Positions 45,408 to 54,258 of a DNA stretch of 64,000 nt are shown piece by piece. The first letter of the stretch is position 1; every line of letters starts with the position of its first letter. The stretch is taken from contig JAFGIN010000049.1 in the NCBI GenBank assembly GCA_016929595.1, forward strand, positions 62,001 to 126,000, written 5' to 3'. The notes under the pieces are model-generated. The model searched no databases, was not told the DNA's origin, and saw only the letters and a program-made list of their open reading frames with translations. The position numbers and the translations under genes are program-made. This DNA comes from Chitinispirillaceae bacterium. GTDB taxonomy: Bacteria; Fibrobacterota; Chitinivibrionia; Chitinivibrionales; Chitinispirillaceae.

Positions 45408-47624
45408 ATGGAGTATCTTTGCGTGATGTCAGGTCTATTTTTTAGAAAAGCCGTGTTTTTTGGCTGTATGATACTATTTTTGTCATATGCTGATGAATCG
45501 ATGATTATTGCATCCGATTCATTGTGTAATGGTTTTGTAAATGAAATGATACTGACCGAAGCTAATAAACAGCCCCGGAATGAACAGGCGTACGATGGGG
45601 TTAAGGATACCTCAATTTCACAACTTCAGAAGATCGTGATAACATCGGGCCGGAGAATGCGGCGTTTTGAATCCAATCGTTCCCTTCTGATTATTGGGCC
45701 ACAAGAGTGGATTGGAACAAATAAGAGTGTCGCTGATGTCTTAGCGGAGCATACCGGAATACAAACGCGCAAGTATGGCGGGATGGGCAGTTTCCAGACG
45801 GTATCGATTCGCGGAGTTAAGGGAAGTGAAATCCTTGTGCTGCTCGATGGGGTACCGCTCAATTCTGCTATGGGTGGGGCTGTTGATCTAGGTGCAATAA
45901 ACCCGATACACCTGCAGGAAATAGAAGTTTACAAAGGCGTAGTTTCATCAATGATGGGGGGTAACAGTCTTGGTGGTGTAATCAATCTGAAAACAAAACC
46001 TGTTACAAAAAAGTCATCATTCGATTTGAGTACAGAAATTGGCAGTTTTGGTAAACAGCGAATTACATCAGGAGTATCAAAAGGGTTTAATTCCGATCTC
46101 TTTTTGTATGGAGCAGTATCATTTGGCCATTGTGAAAATAATTTTCCTTATCTTGACAGAAACAACACTCTGTGGGGTACATCAACAGATCCTCGCAATG
46201 ATGATACAATCAGGACGTTAAAAAACGCGCAGTTCAGATCTTTTGATTGTACAATACATCCGACAGTGATCATACCGCAATTAAAAAAGAGAGTTGTAAG
46301 CAATATCTATTTTTCAGACATTATCCGTCATGTTCCAGCACAGGAAACCAAAGAGAACGAAACTGCCCGGTATTGTGAAAAAAAAGTAGTTGCATCCTTT
46401 TCGCTTCAGAATGAAGACAGTACACGTTTTCAGCTAACCCCACGGATCGGGTATGTATTTACAGATGGATTGACTGAATGGCATGGTAGTAAAAAAGATC
46501 AGGGATTCGGGTCATCTCACGGTGAAACAGTTGGGTATACATCATCGGGAATGGCAGAAAACTCTCTTGATGGTAAACTTGAGATGAAATATTATCCGTG
46601 CAGTACTCTTCAACTGCAGGGATTATTCTACTGCCAGGCTGGAGATGCGCATCCCCGCTATGCCAGAGGCGATGCCATGCATGGCGACTGGCACAGCCGA
46701 AGAGCTCTTGGGGGAGTTGCTGCCGATGTAACTGCGCTTGCCGGATTGTTTGCATTTGCAACTGGTGGCAATTTCAGTGGTGTATACGATGAAACGGATG
46801 GAGGCGTTGATGTAGTATCGTCGAAAGTTATCAAATCATCCGATACAATTACGCTCCTCTGGAACGCTGAAGCTGGAATCTCTTTTACCCCTTTTGAAAA
46901 ACTGAAACTTTATGTAAATGGAGGACGGTACAGCAATCAACCATCGTTGAGAGAACGATTTGGTGCTAAAGGTGCTGTCATGGCCAATCCAGAACTAAAA
47001 ACCGAGTATGTCAAAAATGCAGAAGCCGGCCTGAAATTCAATTCACGCTGGTTGTTCCTTGAATGCAGCGCATTTTATATTCGTTGTAAAAATACAATTG
47101 AATTCAGTTCTGATGGTTACCTTACAAAGCCGGTAAATAATGAAGGTAGCAGGATTTATGGTCTGGAGTTCAGTTCGATGATTGATCTGACAAAATATGT
47201 GTCAGTTGATCTTTCTTCGACATGGCAGAAATCAAAAAATCTTGATATAACATACCGTCGGAAAACGCGGATGATGCCTGATGAACCGGAATGTTCAATT
47301 AACAGTAGTTTAAAAGTTAAGCCACTTGCCGGTATTTCACTATCGTATTCGTTTGGGTTCAAATCGTTGTATTATCACGACCTGGCTAACACTGATTCAT
47401 ATCGGGTACCTGCTTTTGTTACAACCAGTTCAAAAGAGTATGGGAGCTTCTCGAACGACCTTCTTCTTGTGTGGAAAGTTAACAGAAACTTTGATATAAA
47501 AGTTTCTGTGGAAGACATATATTTCGGTAAGAACCATTCTATGGCAAACAGTATCGAGAAAGGCTACGGAACGGTCGTTACACCTGCAACATGGTGGAAT
47601 TTCGCTGCCGGATATTCATTTTAA
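45408..47624 (+). CDS. btuB: TonB-dependent cobalamin receptor BtuB
   Basis: This 738-residue outer-membrane receptor carries a signal peptide, a TonB-box-like 'KIVITSGRR', a plug domain ('SVADVLAEHTGIQTRKYGGMGSFQTVSIRGVKGSEILVLLDGVPLN') and a 22-strand barrel ending in an aromatic residue ('WWNFAAGYSF'). It takes up cobalamin using energy from TonB. It lies immediately behind the riboswitch. An alternative ATG at 45426 has a clearer GGAG upstream; the start is uncertain by six residues. Confidence 0.93.
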   Translation: MEYLCVMSGLFFRKAVFFGCMILFLSYADESMIIASDSLCNGFVNEMILTEANKQPRNEQAYDGVKDTSISQLQKIVITSGRRMRRFESNRSLLIIGPQEWIGTNKSVADVLAEHTGIQTRKYGGMGSFQTVSIRGVKGSEILVLLDGVPLNSAMGGAVDLGAINPIHLQEIEVYKGVVSSMMGGNSLGGVINLKTKPVTKKSSFDLSTEIGSFGKQRITSGVSKGFNSDLFLYGAVSFGHCENNFPYLDRNNTLWGTSTDPRNDDTIRTLKNAQFRSFDCTIHPTVIIPQLKKRVVSNIYFSDIIRHVPAQETKENETARYCEKKVVASFSLQNEDSTRFQLTPRIGYVFTDGLTEWHGSKKDQGFGSSHGETVGYTSSGMAENSLDGKLEMKYYPCSTLQLQGLFYCQAGDAHPRYARGDAMHGDWHSRRALGGVAADVTALAGLFAFATGGNFSGVYDETDGGVDVVSSKVIKSSDTITLLWNAEAGISFTPFEKLKLYVNGGRYSNQPSLRERFGAKGAVMANPELKTEYVKNAEAGLKFNSRWLFLECSAFYIRCKNTIEFSSDGYLTKPVNNEGSRIYGLEFSSMIDLTKYVSVDLSSTWQKSKNLDITYRRKTRMMPDEPECSINSSLKVKPLAGISLSYSFGFKSLYYHDLANTDSYRVPAFVTTSSKEYGSFSNDLLLVWKVNRNFDIKVSVEDIYFGKNHSMANSIEKGYGTVVTPATWWNFAAGYSF

Positions 47625-47667
47625 AAAAAAGTGACTGAGCATTACAAATATTAATCAGGGAGAAACT

Positions 47668-49263
47668 ATGGCTGATAGTATCAAACGTATGTTGATTTGT
47701 GTGTTGATATCAGGATTGTTCCTGCTATGCGGATGTTTGAATGATCCGGAAGATGGTGAGGATCTACCCCCGACGATTCTTGTTGAACCTCAAAGTAAAG
47801 CTGCAATGTATGGTGACACAATCGCATTCAAGGTCTCTGTCGCTTACGATCCGCTCGTTGATTTTCAATGGTTCAAATCAGATACCATGATCTCGTATGC
47901 AAAGGATTCAGTGCTGGTTTTGACCAATGTGACATTCGCCGATACTGGTGAATATTTTGTGTTTGTAAGCAATAGGAGCGGTTATGTTCTCAGCAGACGG
48001 GTACGTGTTTTTGTCAGTGGCGGGCAGCCGGTTGTTGCAAATCTACCAGCTTACAACGCACTTAATGTAAAGGACTCAATCGCTCTGACTGCCCAGGTTG
48101 CAGGGTATCCGCCATTTCAGTATCAATGGTACAGGAATCAAATTTCCATACCAGGTGCTGTTGATTCTGTCTATACTATATCCTCCTTTACCGAGATTGA
48201 TTCCGGGAGGTATTCTGTAGTAGTAAAGAACTCAATTGGTGTTGATACCAGTAATGTCGCCAGGGTTTATAAAGGTGGTATATTATTCATTGCTGAAACA
48301 GATTTTAATTCCGGGTATGTAGAATGGATGTCGATAAAAACAAATAAGATTACATCAGGTAGTCTTGCTGTTCACCATGACATGGTAATCAGATCATTCG
48401 GTGGTTACGTCTATATTCTTGAATGTCTCGGGACAGATAATGTCATAAAATATGATCCATCGAAAAACAGCATAACAGGTATTCTTTATCAAAAGAAGCT
48501 TGGTGACAACTGGAATCCTCAGGACATAGAGTTTGTAAGCGAAACAAAAGCCTATATCTCCAACATGAATGAACCAAAGATTACAGTGTTTGATCCTTCA
48601 ACGGGTACCTTTTCGGGTAATATAGACATTTCAGAATATACATTTATGCCCGACAGCAATGTCAGTCCGTATGCAGGTGATCTGCAGCTGGTAGGAACGG
48701 ATCTTTATGTGCTGCTTCAGAGACGTAACGGATTTTCTCCTGGTGGACAGACAGTACTGCTGAAAATTAACACGGTGACTAATGAGATAACCGACTCGGT
48801 TACACTTAAATATAGAAATGGTTATGCAATGCGATATAATGATGGGGCACTTTATATTACTAATCCAGGAGATGGTTATACTATTGGAGATGGTGGAATC
48901 GAAAAGGTGGATCTGGCAACAAAACAGGTAACGGAGCTTTTTTCTGAAACGTTACTTGGTGGGAACCCGAATGAAATTGTTTACAAATCTAAAGACCGTT
49001 TTTATATAACAAATTATATCGGCTGGATGAATGTTAAAGTTCTTGAGATCGATGTTGCTACAAGAACAATTGTGGATACCCTCGATGGTGTGAAAGATGC
49101 ATTTGGTGGTATCTGTTATGATGCGGTAAGTGAGCGCTTGTTTGTGGGAGAACGGGATGATGTTGAAATGGGAGTCAAAATTTTTGAAAACAACAAGCAG
49201 ATCGGATCAACAGTGAGAACCGCTAACACACTTGCGCCATCAGGATTTGCAATTGTAAGATAG
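47668..49263 (+). CDS. Lipoprotein with two Ig-like domains and a beta-propeller (BtuG-like position)
   Basis: This 531-residue lipoprotein has the lipobox 'LLCGC'. Two Ig-like domains follow (about 35-115 and 120-200; 'FQWFKSD', 'YQWYRNQ', 'DTGEYFVFVSN', 'DSGRYSVVVKN'), then a propeller region (about 205-530) of repeated blades ('VYILECLGTDNVIKYDPSKN', 'KITVFDPSTGTFSG', 'LYITNPGDGYT', 'FYITNYIGWMNVKVLEID'). It sits between btuB and btuF under the riboswitch. In Bacteroides, BtuG is a surface propeller lipoprotein that captures B12 and hands it to BtuB. This protein fits that role by position and fold; the Ig domains are a difference. The binding role is inferred. Confidence 0.8.
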   Translation: MADSIKRMLICVLISGLFLLCGCLNDPEDGEDLPPTILVEPQSKAAMYGDTIAFKVSVAYDPLVDFQWFKSDTMISYAKDSVLVLTNVTFADTGEYFVFVSNRSGYVLSRRVRVFVSGGQPVVANLPAYNALNVKDSIALTAQVAGYPPFQYQWYRNQISIPGAVDSVYTISSFTEIDSGRYSVVVKNSIGVDTSNVARVYKGGILFIAETDFNSGYVEWMSIKTNKITSGSLAVHHDMVIRSFGGYVYILECLGTDNVIKYDPSKNSITGILYQKKLGDNWNPQDIEFVSETKAYISNMNEPKITVFDPSTGTFSGNIDISEYTFMPDSNVSPYAGDLQLVGTDLYVLLQRRNGFSPGGQTVLLKINTVTNEITDSVTLKYRNGYAMRYNDGALYITNPGDGYTIGDGGIEKVDLATKQVTELFSETLLGGNPNEIVYKSKDRFYITNYIGWMNVKVLEIDVATRTIVDTLDGVKDAFGGICYDAVSERLFVGERDDVEMGVKIFENNKQIGSTVRTANTLAPSGFAIVR

Positions 49264-49274
49264 TCTACCTATAT

Positions 49275-50165
49275 ATGTATAAAATAATAGCACGAATAGA
49301 TAAATATATCTTATTGGCTTTTCTGATAGTATCCTGCAGCAGTCAGAAACAGAGTTCTTCGGATAAGATACCAATGCGGATAGTATCGCTTGCGCCAAGT
49401 ATTACCGAAACACTCTTTGCACTGGGGATTGGAAACCGGGTAATCGGGGTTACATCGTATTGTAGCTATCCTGAAGAAGTAAAAAAGATAGAAAAAACAG
49501 GTGGATATACTGATGCGAATATTGAAAAGATAGTGTCTCTTCATCCGGATATCGTAATTATTACCCGTGAACATTCTCATCAGAAAGAGTCACTTGAAAA
49601 ATTTGGTGTGCGAACGTTAACTGTTGATCATTCAGATGTTTCAAAACTCTGTAGTTCATTCGTAATAATAGGGAAATTCTGTGGTGTCAGTGATGCATCA
49701 GATAGTCTTATCACTATTTTCAACACAATGATAACAACTGAAGATACAACGGGTACTTTGAAGCCAAGAGTACTGCTGTGCATCGGTAGAGATTCTCCGG
49801 GATCTGGCACCATAAAGTCCATATTTTCTGTTGGGCGTTCCACAATTTACGATCAGATTATCAGAGCTGCAGGGGGGGTAAATGCTTTCAGCGATTCTTT
49901 CCCGATGTATCCCTCACTATCTTATGAGGGAGTGATCGCATTGCAACCGGATATTATTATTGATGCTGCAGCTACCATGAGTGATTTTGACTGTCAGGAA
50001 CTTGTAGGAGACTGGAGCTCTCTGGATCGTGTAAATGCTGTAAAACTTCACCATGTTTTCTGCGTTCAAAAAGAATATGCAACAATTCCGGGTCCGCGGA
50101 TACCTTTACTTGTCAATGACTTTCGGAGTATAATCAAATCCGTGTCTGAAGGCCCGGTGAGATGA
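49275..50165 (+). CDS. btuF: Cobalamin ABC-importer substrate-binding lipoprotein BtuF
   Basis: This 296-residue protein has a lipoprotein signal ('LIVSCSS') and the helical-backbone two-lobed fold of metal/B12-binding proteins, with 'RIVSLAPSITETLFALGIGNRVIGVTSYCSYP' at the start and 'LQPDIIIDAAA' in the second lobe. It binds B12 in the periplasm and delivers it to BtuCD. It overlaps the next gene by four bases. Confidence 0.9.
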   Translation: MYKIIARIDKYILLAFLIVSCSSQKQSSSDKIPMRIVSLAPSITETLFALGIGNRVIGVTSYCSYPEEVKKIEKTGGYTDANIEKIVSLHPDIVIITREHSHQKESLEKFGVRTLTVDHSDVSKLCSSFVIIGKFCGVSDASDSLITIFNTMITTEDTTGTLKPRVLLCIGRDSPGSGTIKSIFSVGRSTIYDQIIRAAGGVNAFSDSFPMYPSLSYEGVIALQPDIIIDAAATMSDFDCQELVGDWSSLDRVNAVKLHHVFCVQKEYATIPGPRIPLLVNDFRSIIKSVSEGPVR

Positions 50166-50968
50166 TCGAAATACGCTATGCTGTGGAGATCAGAAATGTC
50201 AGGGTTTCTATTGACAAAAATGAAATTCTTGATAGTGTTTCACTTTCTATAAGAAAAAATGAACGCTGGGCTGTAATCGGACCCAATGGTGCCGGCAAAT
50301 CGACATTAATAAAGGTGATCGCCGGGTTACTACGTCCTGTTAACGGTACGGTACTTCTCGAGGATAATGATTTGCGAAGTTATAATCCGCGAAAACGTGC
50401 GCTTGCAATGTCGTATGTTCCTCAAAAGCCTGATGGTGTTATTCCTTATACCGTCTATGATTTTATCATGCTCGGAAGATATGCGTCAATGGGGCTTCTC
50501 GGGCAGGCTACTGATGAAGACCGAAGAATGATTGAAACTGCAGCAGGTATCTGCGATGTAAAACATCTGATGATGCGGACGATGAATACACTTAGTGGTG
50601 GTGAACTACAGAGAGTCCTTCTGGCTGGTGCTGTAGCCCAGAATTCTTCGATACTGCTTATGGATGAACCCACGACATTTCTGGATCCTGCTCATGAACG
50701 GCTCTTTTTTGATGCGCTCGAACGGCTCCACGAAAACAAGCAATTGACTACTATAATGGTTACACATGATATAAACAGCGCAATATATCAATGCAGCCAT
50801 ATAGCAGCATTATGTAATGGTAAACTGTCATTCGCAGGGGGCACTGAAGAATTCAGAAGTAAATGTCCCGAAATTCTTGAAGATGTTTTTGGAATACCAT
50901 TCAAACGGTTTACATGTAATCAGAAAGCAGAGAGTGTTTTCGGGTCATGGGGTGTTTCATGCCATTGA
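50162..50968 (+). CDS. btuD: Cobalamin ABC-importer ATPase BtuD
   Basis: This 268-residue ATPase has Walker A 'GPNGAGKST', signature 'LSGGELQRV', Walker B 'ILLMDEPT' and the switch His in 'TMVTHDIN'. It powers B12 import. Its start overlaps btuF (ATGA) and its end overlaps the permease gene. Confidence 0.94.
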   Translation: MIEIRYAVEIRNVRVSIDKNEILDSVSLSIRKNERWAVIGPNGAGKSTLIKVIAGLLRPVNGTVLLEDNDLRSYNPRKRALAMSYVPQKPDGVIPYTVYDFIMLGRYASMGLLGQATDEDRRMIETAAGICDVKHLMMRTMNTLSGGELQRVLLAGAVAQNSSILLMDEPTTFLDPAHERLFFDALERLHENKQLTTIMVTHDINSAIYQCSHIAALCNGKLSFAGGTEEFRSKCPEILEDVFGIPFKRFTCNQKAESVFGSWGVSCH

Positions 50969-51954
50969 GAAAAAAAACAGTTGTATCCATTATAGCCCTT
51001 GGTGTGGTGACATTTGCCTCAATAATAATTTGTCCTATGATCGGAATTGTCACTATTGGTCCGCAGCGGATACTGAATGATGAAAATCTGAGATTTATAT
51101 TCTTTATGATCAGAATTCCTAGAGTGCTTGTGGCACTTTTTGCCGGCGGAGGTCTTGCTGTTGCAGGAATGATCTGTCAGGGGATTTTCCGTAATCCACT
51201 TGCCGACCCTTATACATTGGGTGTATCAAGCGGAGCATCTCTTGGCGCTGCGCTGTGTATCCTTGCTGGTGTTGGTGGATCGGTTTTGGGATTATCCGTA
51301 GTTGCTGCCGGTGCTTTTGCAGGTGCACTCTGTTCAATTGTAATTATATACAGTTTTGCATGGTCACGGGAGTCAAATTCCAGTACAATTCTTCTTGCGG
51401 GAGTCATTGTTGCGACACTATGCTCCGGATTGATCATGTTTGTTCATTTTGTCGGAGGCCTTCATAAATCATTCCAGATTGTCAGGTGGATAATGGGAGG
51501 GGTTGATGGAGTAAACTATTCTCTGCTCATTATGATGTGTATACCTTTACTGATATTTTTCATTATTGCATGGATATTCATGCCCCAACTCGATCAACTT
51601 TTAACTGGTGATAATATTGCTCATTCCCGTGGCGTTGATGTTCGCATGAGCAGAAATGTATTTATAGCAATTGTTGTACTGGCTGTAGGGGGAATCGTCG
51701 CAGTATGCGGACCTATTGGATTTATTGGCATACTTGCTCCGCATGCATGTAGAATGCTCGTACCAGGTATCCGTCACCGTTTACTCTTATTTTGTTCATT
51801 TTTATCAGGAGGTACATTTCTGGTACTTGCTGATACCCTGGCAAGGAGCCTTGTACCGCCATCGGAAATCCCTGTGGGAATCATAACTTCTTTGATGGGT
51901 GGACCATTTTTCCTTTTTGTATTATTCAGAAATAAAAAACATCTCCTAATTTAA
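50947..51954 (+). CDS. btuC: Cobalamin ABC-importer permease BtuC
   Basis: This 335-residue FecCD/BtuC-family permease has about ten helices and the family motifs 'GGGLAVAGMICQGIFRNPLADPYTLGVSSGASLGAAL' and 'GPIGFIGILAPHACRML'. It forms the transmembrane channel for BtuD. The gene overlaps btuD by 22 bases; an internal ATG at 50959 is an alternative start. Confidence 0.94.
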   Translation: MGCFMPLRKKTVVSIIALGVVTFASIIICPMIGIVTIGPQRILNDENLRFIFFMIRIPRVLVALFAGGGLAVAGMICQGIFRNPLADPYTLGVSSGASLGAALCILAGVGGSVLGLSVVAAGAFAGALCSIVIIYSFAWSRESNSSTILLAGVIVATLCSGLIMFVHFVGGLHKSFQIVRWIMGGVDGVNYSLLIMMCIPLLIFFIIAWIFMPQLDQLLTGDNIAHSRGVDVRMSRNVFIAIVVLAVGGIVAVCGPIGFIGILAPHACRMLVPGIRHRLLLFCSFLSGGTFLVLADTLARSLVPPSEIPVGIITSLMGGPFFLFVLFRNKKHLLI

Positions 51955-51966
51955 GGAAACAAAATA

Positions 51967-52662
51967 GTGAAAAATAATGAATCGGTATCTGGTTATAATT
52001 TTTTCAGCTCATGGAGTGGAGGTAAGGACTCCTGTCTGTCTCTTTACAGGATGATTCAAAAGGGTAACTACTGTTCATCACTGTTTACCATGCTTGATGA
52101 GACCGGGCTGCATTCCCGATCACACGGATTAACGCATGAGACATTACTGGTTCAGGCACAGGCTATGGGAATACCACTTGTAATCAGTAAGGCGGCCTGG
52201 GGTGAGTATGAGGCTCAATTTAAAATGTTGACAACTCAGTTTAAAAGAAACAATGTTGAGCATGGAGTTTTTGGTGATATCGATCTTGAGCCGCACAGGG
52301 AGTGGATTGAACGGGTCTGTAATGAAACAGGAATTGCTCCACATCTGCCGCTGTGGAAAGAAAACCGACGTAAAATAGTTGAAGAATTTATAGACCTTGG
52401 ATTCAAGGCGTTGATCGTTGTTGTAAATTGCAATTTAATGCCTGAGCGGTTCCTCGGGCGGATTATGGATATGGAACTGATTGAAGAACTCGAAGCTGAG
52501 GGTGTTGATGCTTGTGGTGAGAATGGAGAATTTCACACGTTTGTTTATGATGGACCGTTGTTTAAAAAGAAGATTACACTTTCGAAAGGAACTGAAATCC
52601 ATTTTGACTGGTACACATTTTTGCCCGTTCATGCATCACTTATCGAAGAAAGAAGTAATTGA
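51967..52662 (+). CDS. DUF71/COG2102 ATP-binding protein, B12-associated subgroup
   Basis: This 231-residue PP-loop protein begins with 'SSWSGGKDSCLSLYRMI', the ATP-binding signature SGGKDS. Family members include diphthamide synthetase in archaea and eukaryotes; a bacterial subgroup found in B12 operons has been predicted to take part in B12 salvage, probably by amidation. Its place between btuC and btuR under the riboswitch supports the latter. The start codon is GTG. Its stop overlaps btuR. Confidence 0.85.
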   Translation: MKNNESVSGYNFFSSWSGGKDSCLSLYRMIQKGNYCSSLFTMLDETGLHSRSHGLTHETLLVQAQAMGIPLVISKAAWGEYEAQFKMLTTQFKRNNVEHGVFGDIDLEPHREWIERVCNETGIAPHLPLWKENRRKIVEEFIDLGFKALIVVVNCNLMPERFLGRIMDMELIEELEAEGVDACGENGEFHTFVYDGPLFKKKITLSKGTEIHFDWYTFLPVHASLIEERSN

Positions 52663-53177
52663 TGAATAGTTATGTTCATGTTTACACTGGTAATGGTAAG
52701 GGAAAAACAACTGCGGCGATAGGGCTGGCGGTCCGGGCTGCAGGTGCCGGATTAAAAGTTCTCTTTACGCAATTTATTAAAGGAATGAAATACAACGAAA
52801 TAAAGGCTCTTGAAAGATTTAATGATGCCATAACAATAAAACAGTTCGGACGTGGCTGTTTTATTGTACGTGAGGCAGAAGCTGAGGACAAAAAAATCGC
52901 AGGTGAAGGAATAAATGAAATCAGAGGGGACCTGTCCTGTGGAAAATATGACCTGGTTATTCTTGATGAAGCCTGTATTGCACTTTATTACAAGATGTTT
53001 ACAGTTGAGCAACTTATAAGTATCATAAGGCAAAGGAACGAAAAAGTGGAGGTTGTGATTACAGGACGCTATGCTCCTTCTGAACTGATTGAATTCGCGG
53101 ACCTTGTTACCGAGATGAAAGAGATACGACACTATTATAACAAAGGTGTTGAAGCCAGAGATGGTATCGAACGGTAA
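52662..53177 (+). CDS. btuR: Cob(I)yrinic acid a,c-diamide adenosyltransferase (BtuR/CobO)
   Basis: This 171-residue enzyme has the Walker A motif 'GNGKGKTTAAIGLAVRAAG' near the N-terminus and 'YDLVILDEACIAL' as Walker B. It transfers the adenosyl group from ATP to cobalt, making the active coenzyme form. It is the last gene of the riboswitch-controlled operon, and its ATG overlaps the DUF71 stop codon. It links import to the form that the riboswitch senses. Confidence 0.92.
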   Translation: MNSYVHVYTGNGKGKTTAAIGLAVRAAGAGLKVLFTQFIKGMKYNEIKALERFNDAITIKQFGRGCFIVREAEAEDKKIAGEGINEIRGDLSCGKYDLVILDEACIALYYKMFTVEQLISIIRQRNEKVEVVITGRYAPSELIEFADLVTEMKEIRHYYNKGVEARDGIER

Positions 53178-53235
53178 CAAAAATAAATCTAAAAAAGATA
53201 GAGCCTTTAGAAATTATTGATGAGTTATGGAGATG

Positions 53236-53265
53236 CGTGTGATAGTACTATAGTAATATCACACG
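53236..53265. terminator. Bidirectional terminator-like inverted repeat
   Basis: CGTGTGATA (53236-53244) pairs with TATCACACG (53257-53265), and the spacer is itself nearly self-complementary (TACTATAGTA). It sits between the convergent B12 operon and the beta-barrel gene and is followed by an A/T-rich tract, so it could end both transcripts. Confidence 0.5.
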
Positions 53266-53316
53266 TGCCTAAAAAATTATAATAAAGAGCTGTTTCTAAT
53301 CAATTAGCCGTGATAG

Positions 53317-54258
53317 TTAGAATAATTTCCTGCTGTATTTTAACCCTAACATATATCCTCTGTTGAAAGCGTCACCCTCAATCCCGGATGCTAAGGATTC
53401 GCTCCCCCACAGATATCGGCCAACAAACAGCAGCCCATTATTTTTAAACCAGTAACCGGTTTCTAATCCAGCAACCAATACAAAGCCCGTTTCGTTTATA
53501 TTAACCGCTGGAAGAATGGTATTCTCGTCCACATCTCTACCATCAACTTTCCATTTGATATTTGAACTGTAGGCATATGATGGAATACCGCCACCATGTA
53601 CGAAAATACTGAAGTTACTTTTTTTAACACCACATTTAACCAGTAAAGGTACGCCAACATAATTTAATTCAGAAAAGGTTTCTAACCTGTGTTTAAATAT
53701 GTTGTCATTGAAAAAGACACTTGTTTCTTCTGTCTTCTGGCCAAGGTTAAAATAGGTTAAACCAGTACCAAGTGAAACGTAGTCTCCCAGAAAAATATCC
53801 ATTGCTATTTCGAATACTGGTGCAGTCCGGTTACTACGTTCTGCCGGCTCGAAATAATAGTTAAGCAAGCCACGGCTTTTTATATGGGAATTTGACACTC
53901 CGATAAATGTACCCAATGCTAAATGAGTAAAAGATTTTCGTTTGTTTTTAAATACTGATCTATTCGATTCTGGTGTTTTAGTTTCTCTTGTTTCTTCTGT
54001 AATTGTTTCCAGGTTTGTTGTTGAATGTACTTGATAATCGTCGTTTTGAAGTTCAAAAGACTCTGAACTGTCGATCATTGAAGAATCAACTTTTGTTTCA
54101 ATTTCAGCAACAATGTGATCTCTCATTATATGAACGGTATCATTTTTTAAAGAATCAGACGAATTCATCAAATCGGCTGCATCCAAAAGTGTATCGATGT
54201 CAGAAGAGTATGTTGCGCTTACAATAATTCCGGTAATGATAAATGAAAAGATTTTCAT
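53317..54258 (-). CDS. Outer-membrane beta-barrel protein (PorT-like)
   Basis: This 313-residue protein has a signal peptide, a disordered acidic Ser/Thr/Glu-rich stretch (about 20-105), and a C-terminal barrel domain of about 200 residues ('THLALGTFIGVSNS', 'LGDYVSLGTGLTYFNLG', 'NYVGVPLLVKCGV', 'FVHGGGIPSYAYSS', ending 'GLKYSRKLF'). The phrase 'YVGVPLLVK' is characteristic of PorT-type small barrels. Its start overlaps the stop of the preceding secreted-protein gene, so the two are likely partners. Confidence 0.8.
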   Translation of the reverse strand: MKIFSFIITGIIVSATYSSDIDTLLDAADLMNSSDSLKNDTVHIMRDHIVAEIETKVDSSMIDSSESFELQNDDYQVHSTTNLETITEETRETKTPESNRSVFKNKRKSFTHLALGTFIGVSNSHIKSRGLLNYYFEPAERSNRTAPVFEIAMDIFLGDYVSLGTGLTYFNLGQKTEETSVFFNDNIFKHRLETFSELNYVGVPLLVKCGVKKSNFSIFVHGGGIPSYAYSSNIKWKVDGRDVDENTILPAVNINETGFVLVAGLETGYWFKNNGLLFVGRYLWGSESLASGIEGDAFNRGYMLGLKYSRKLF

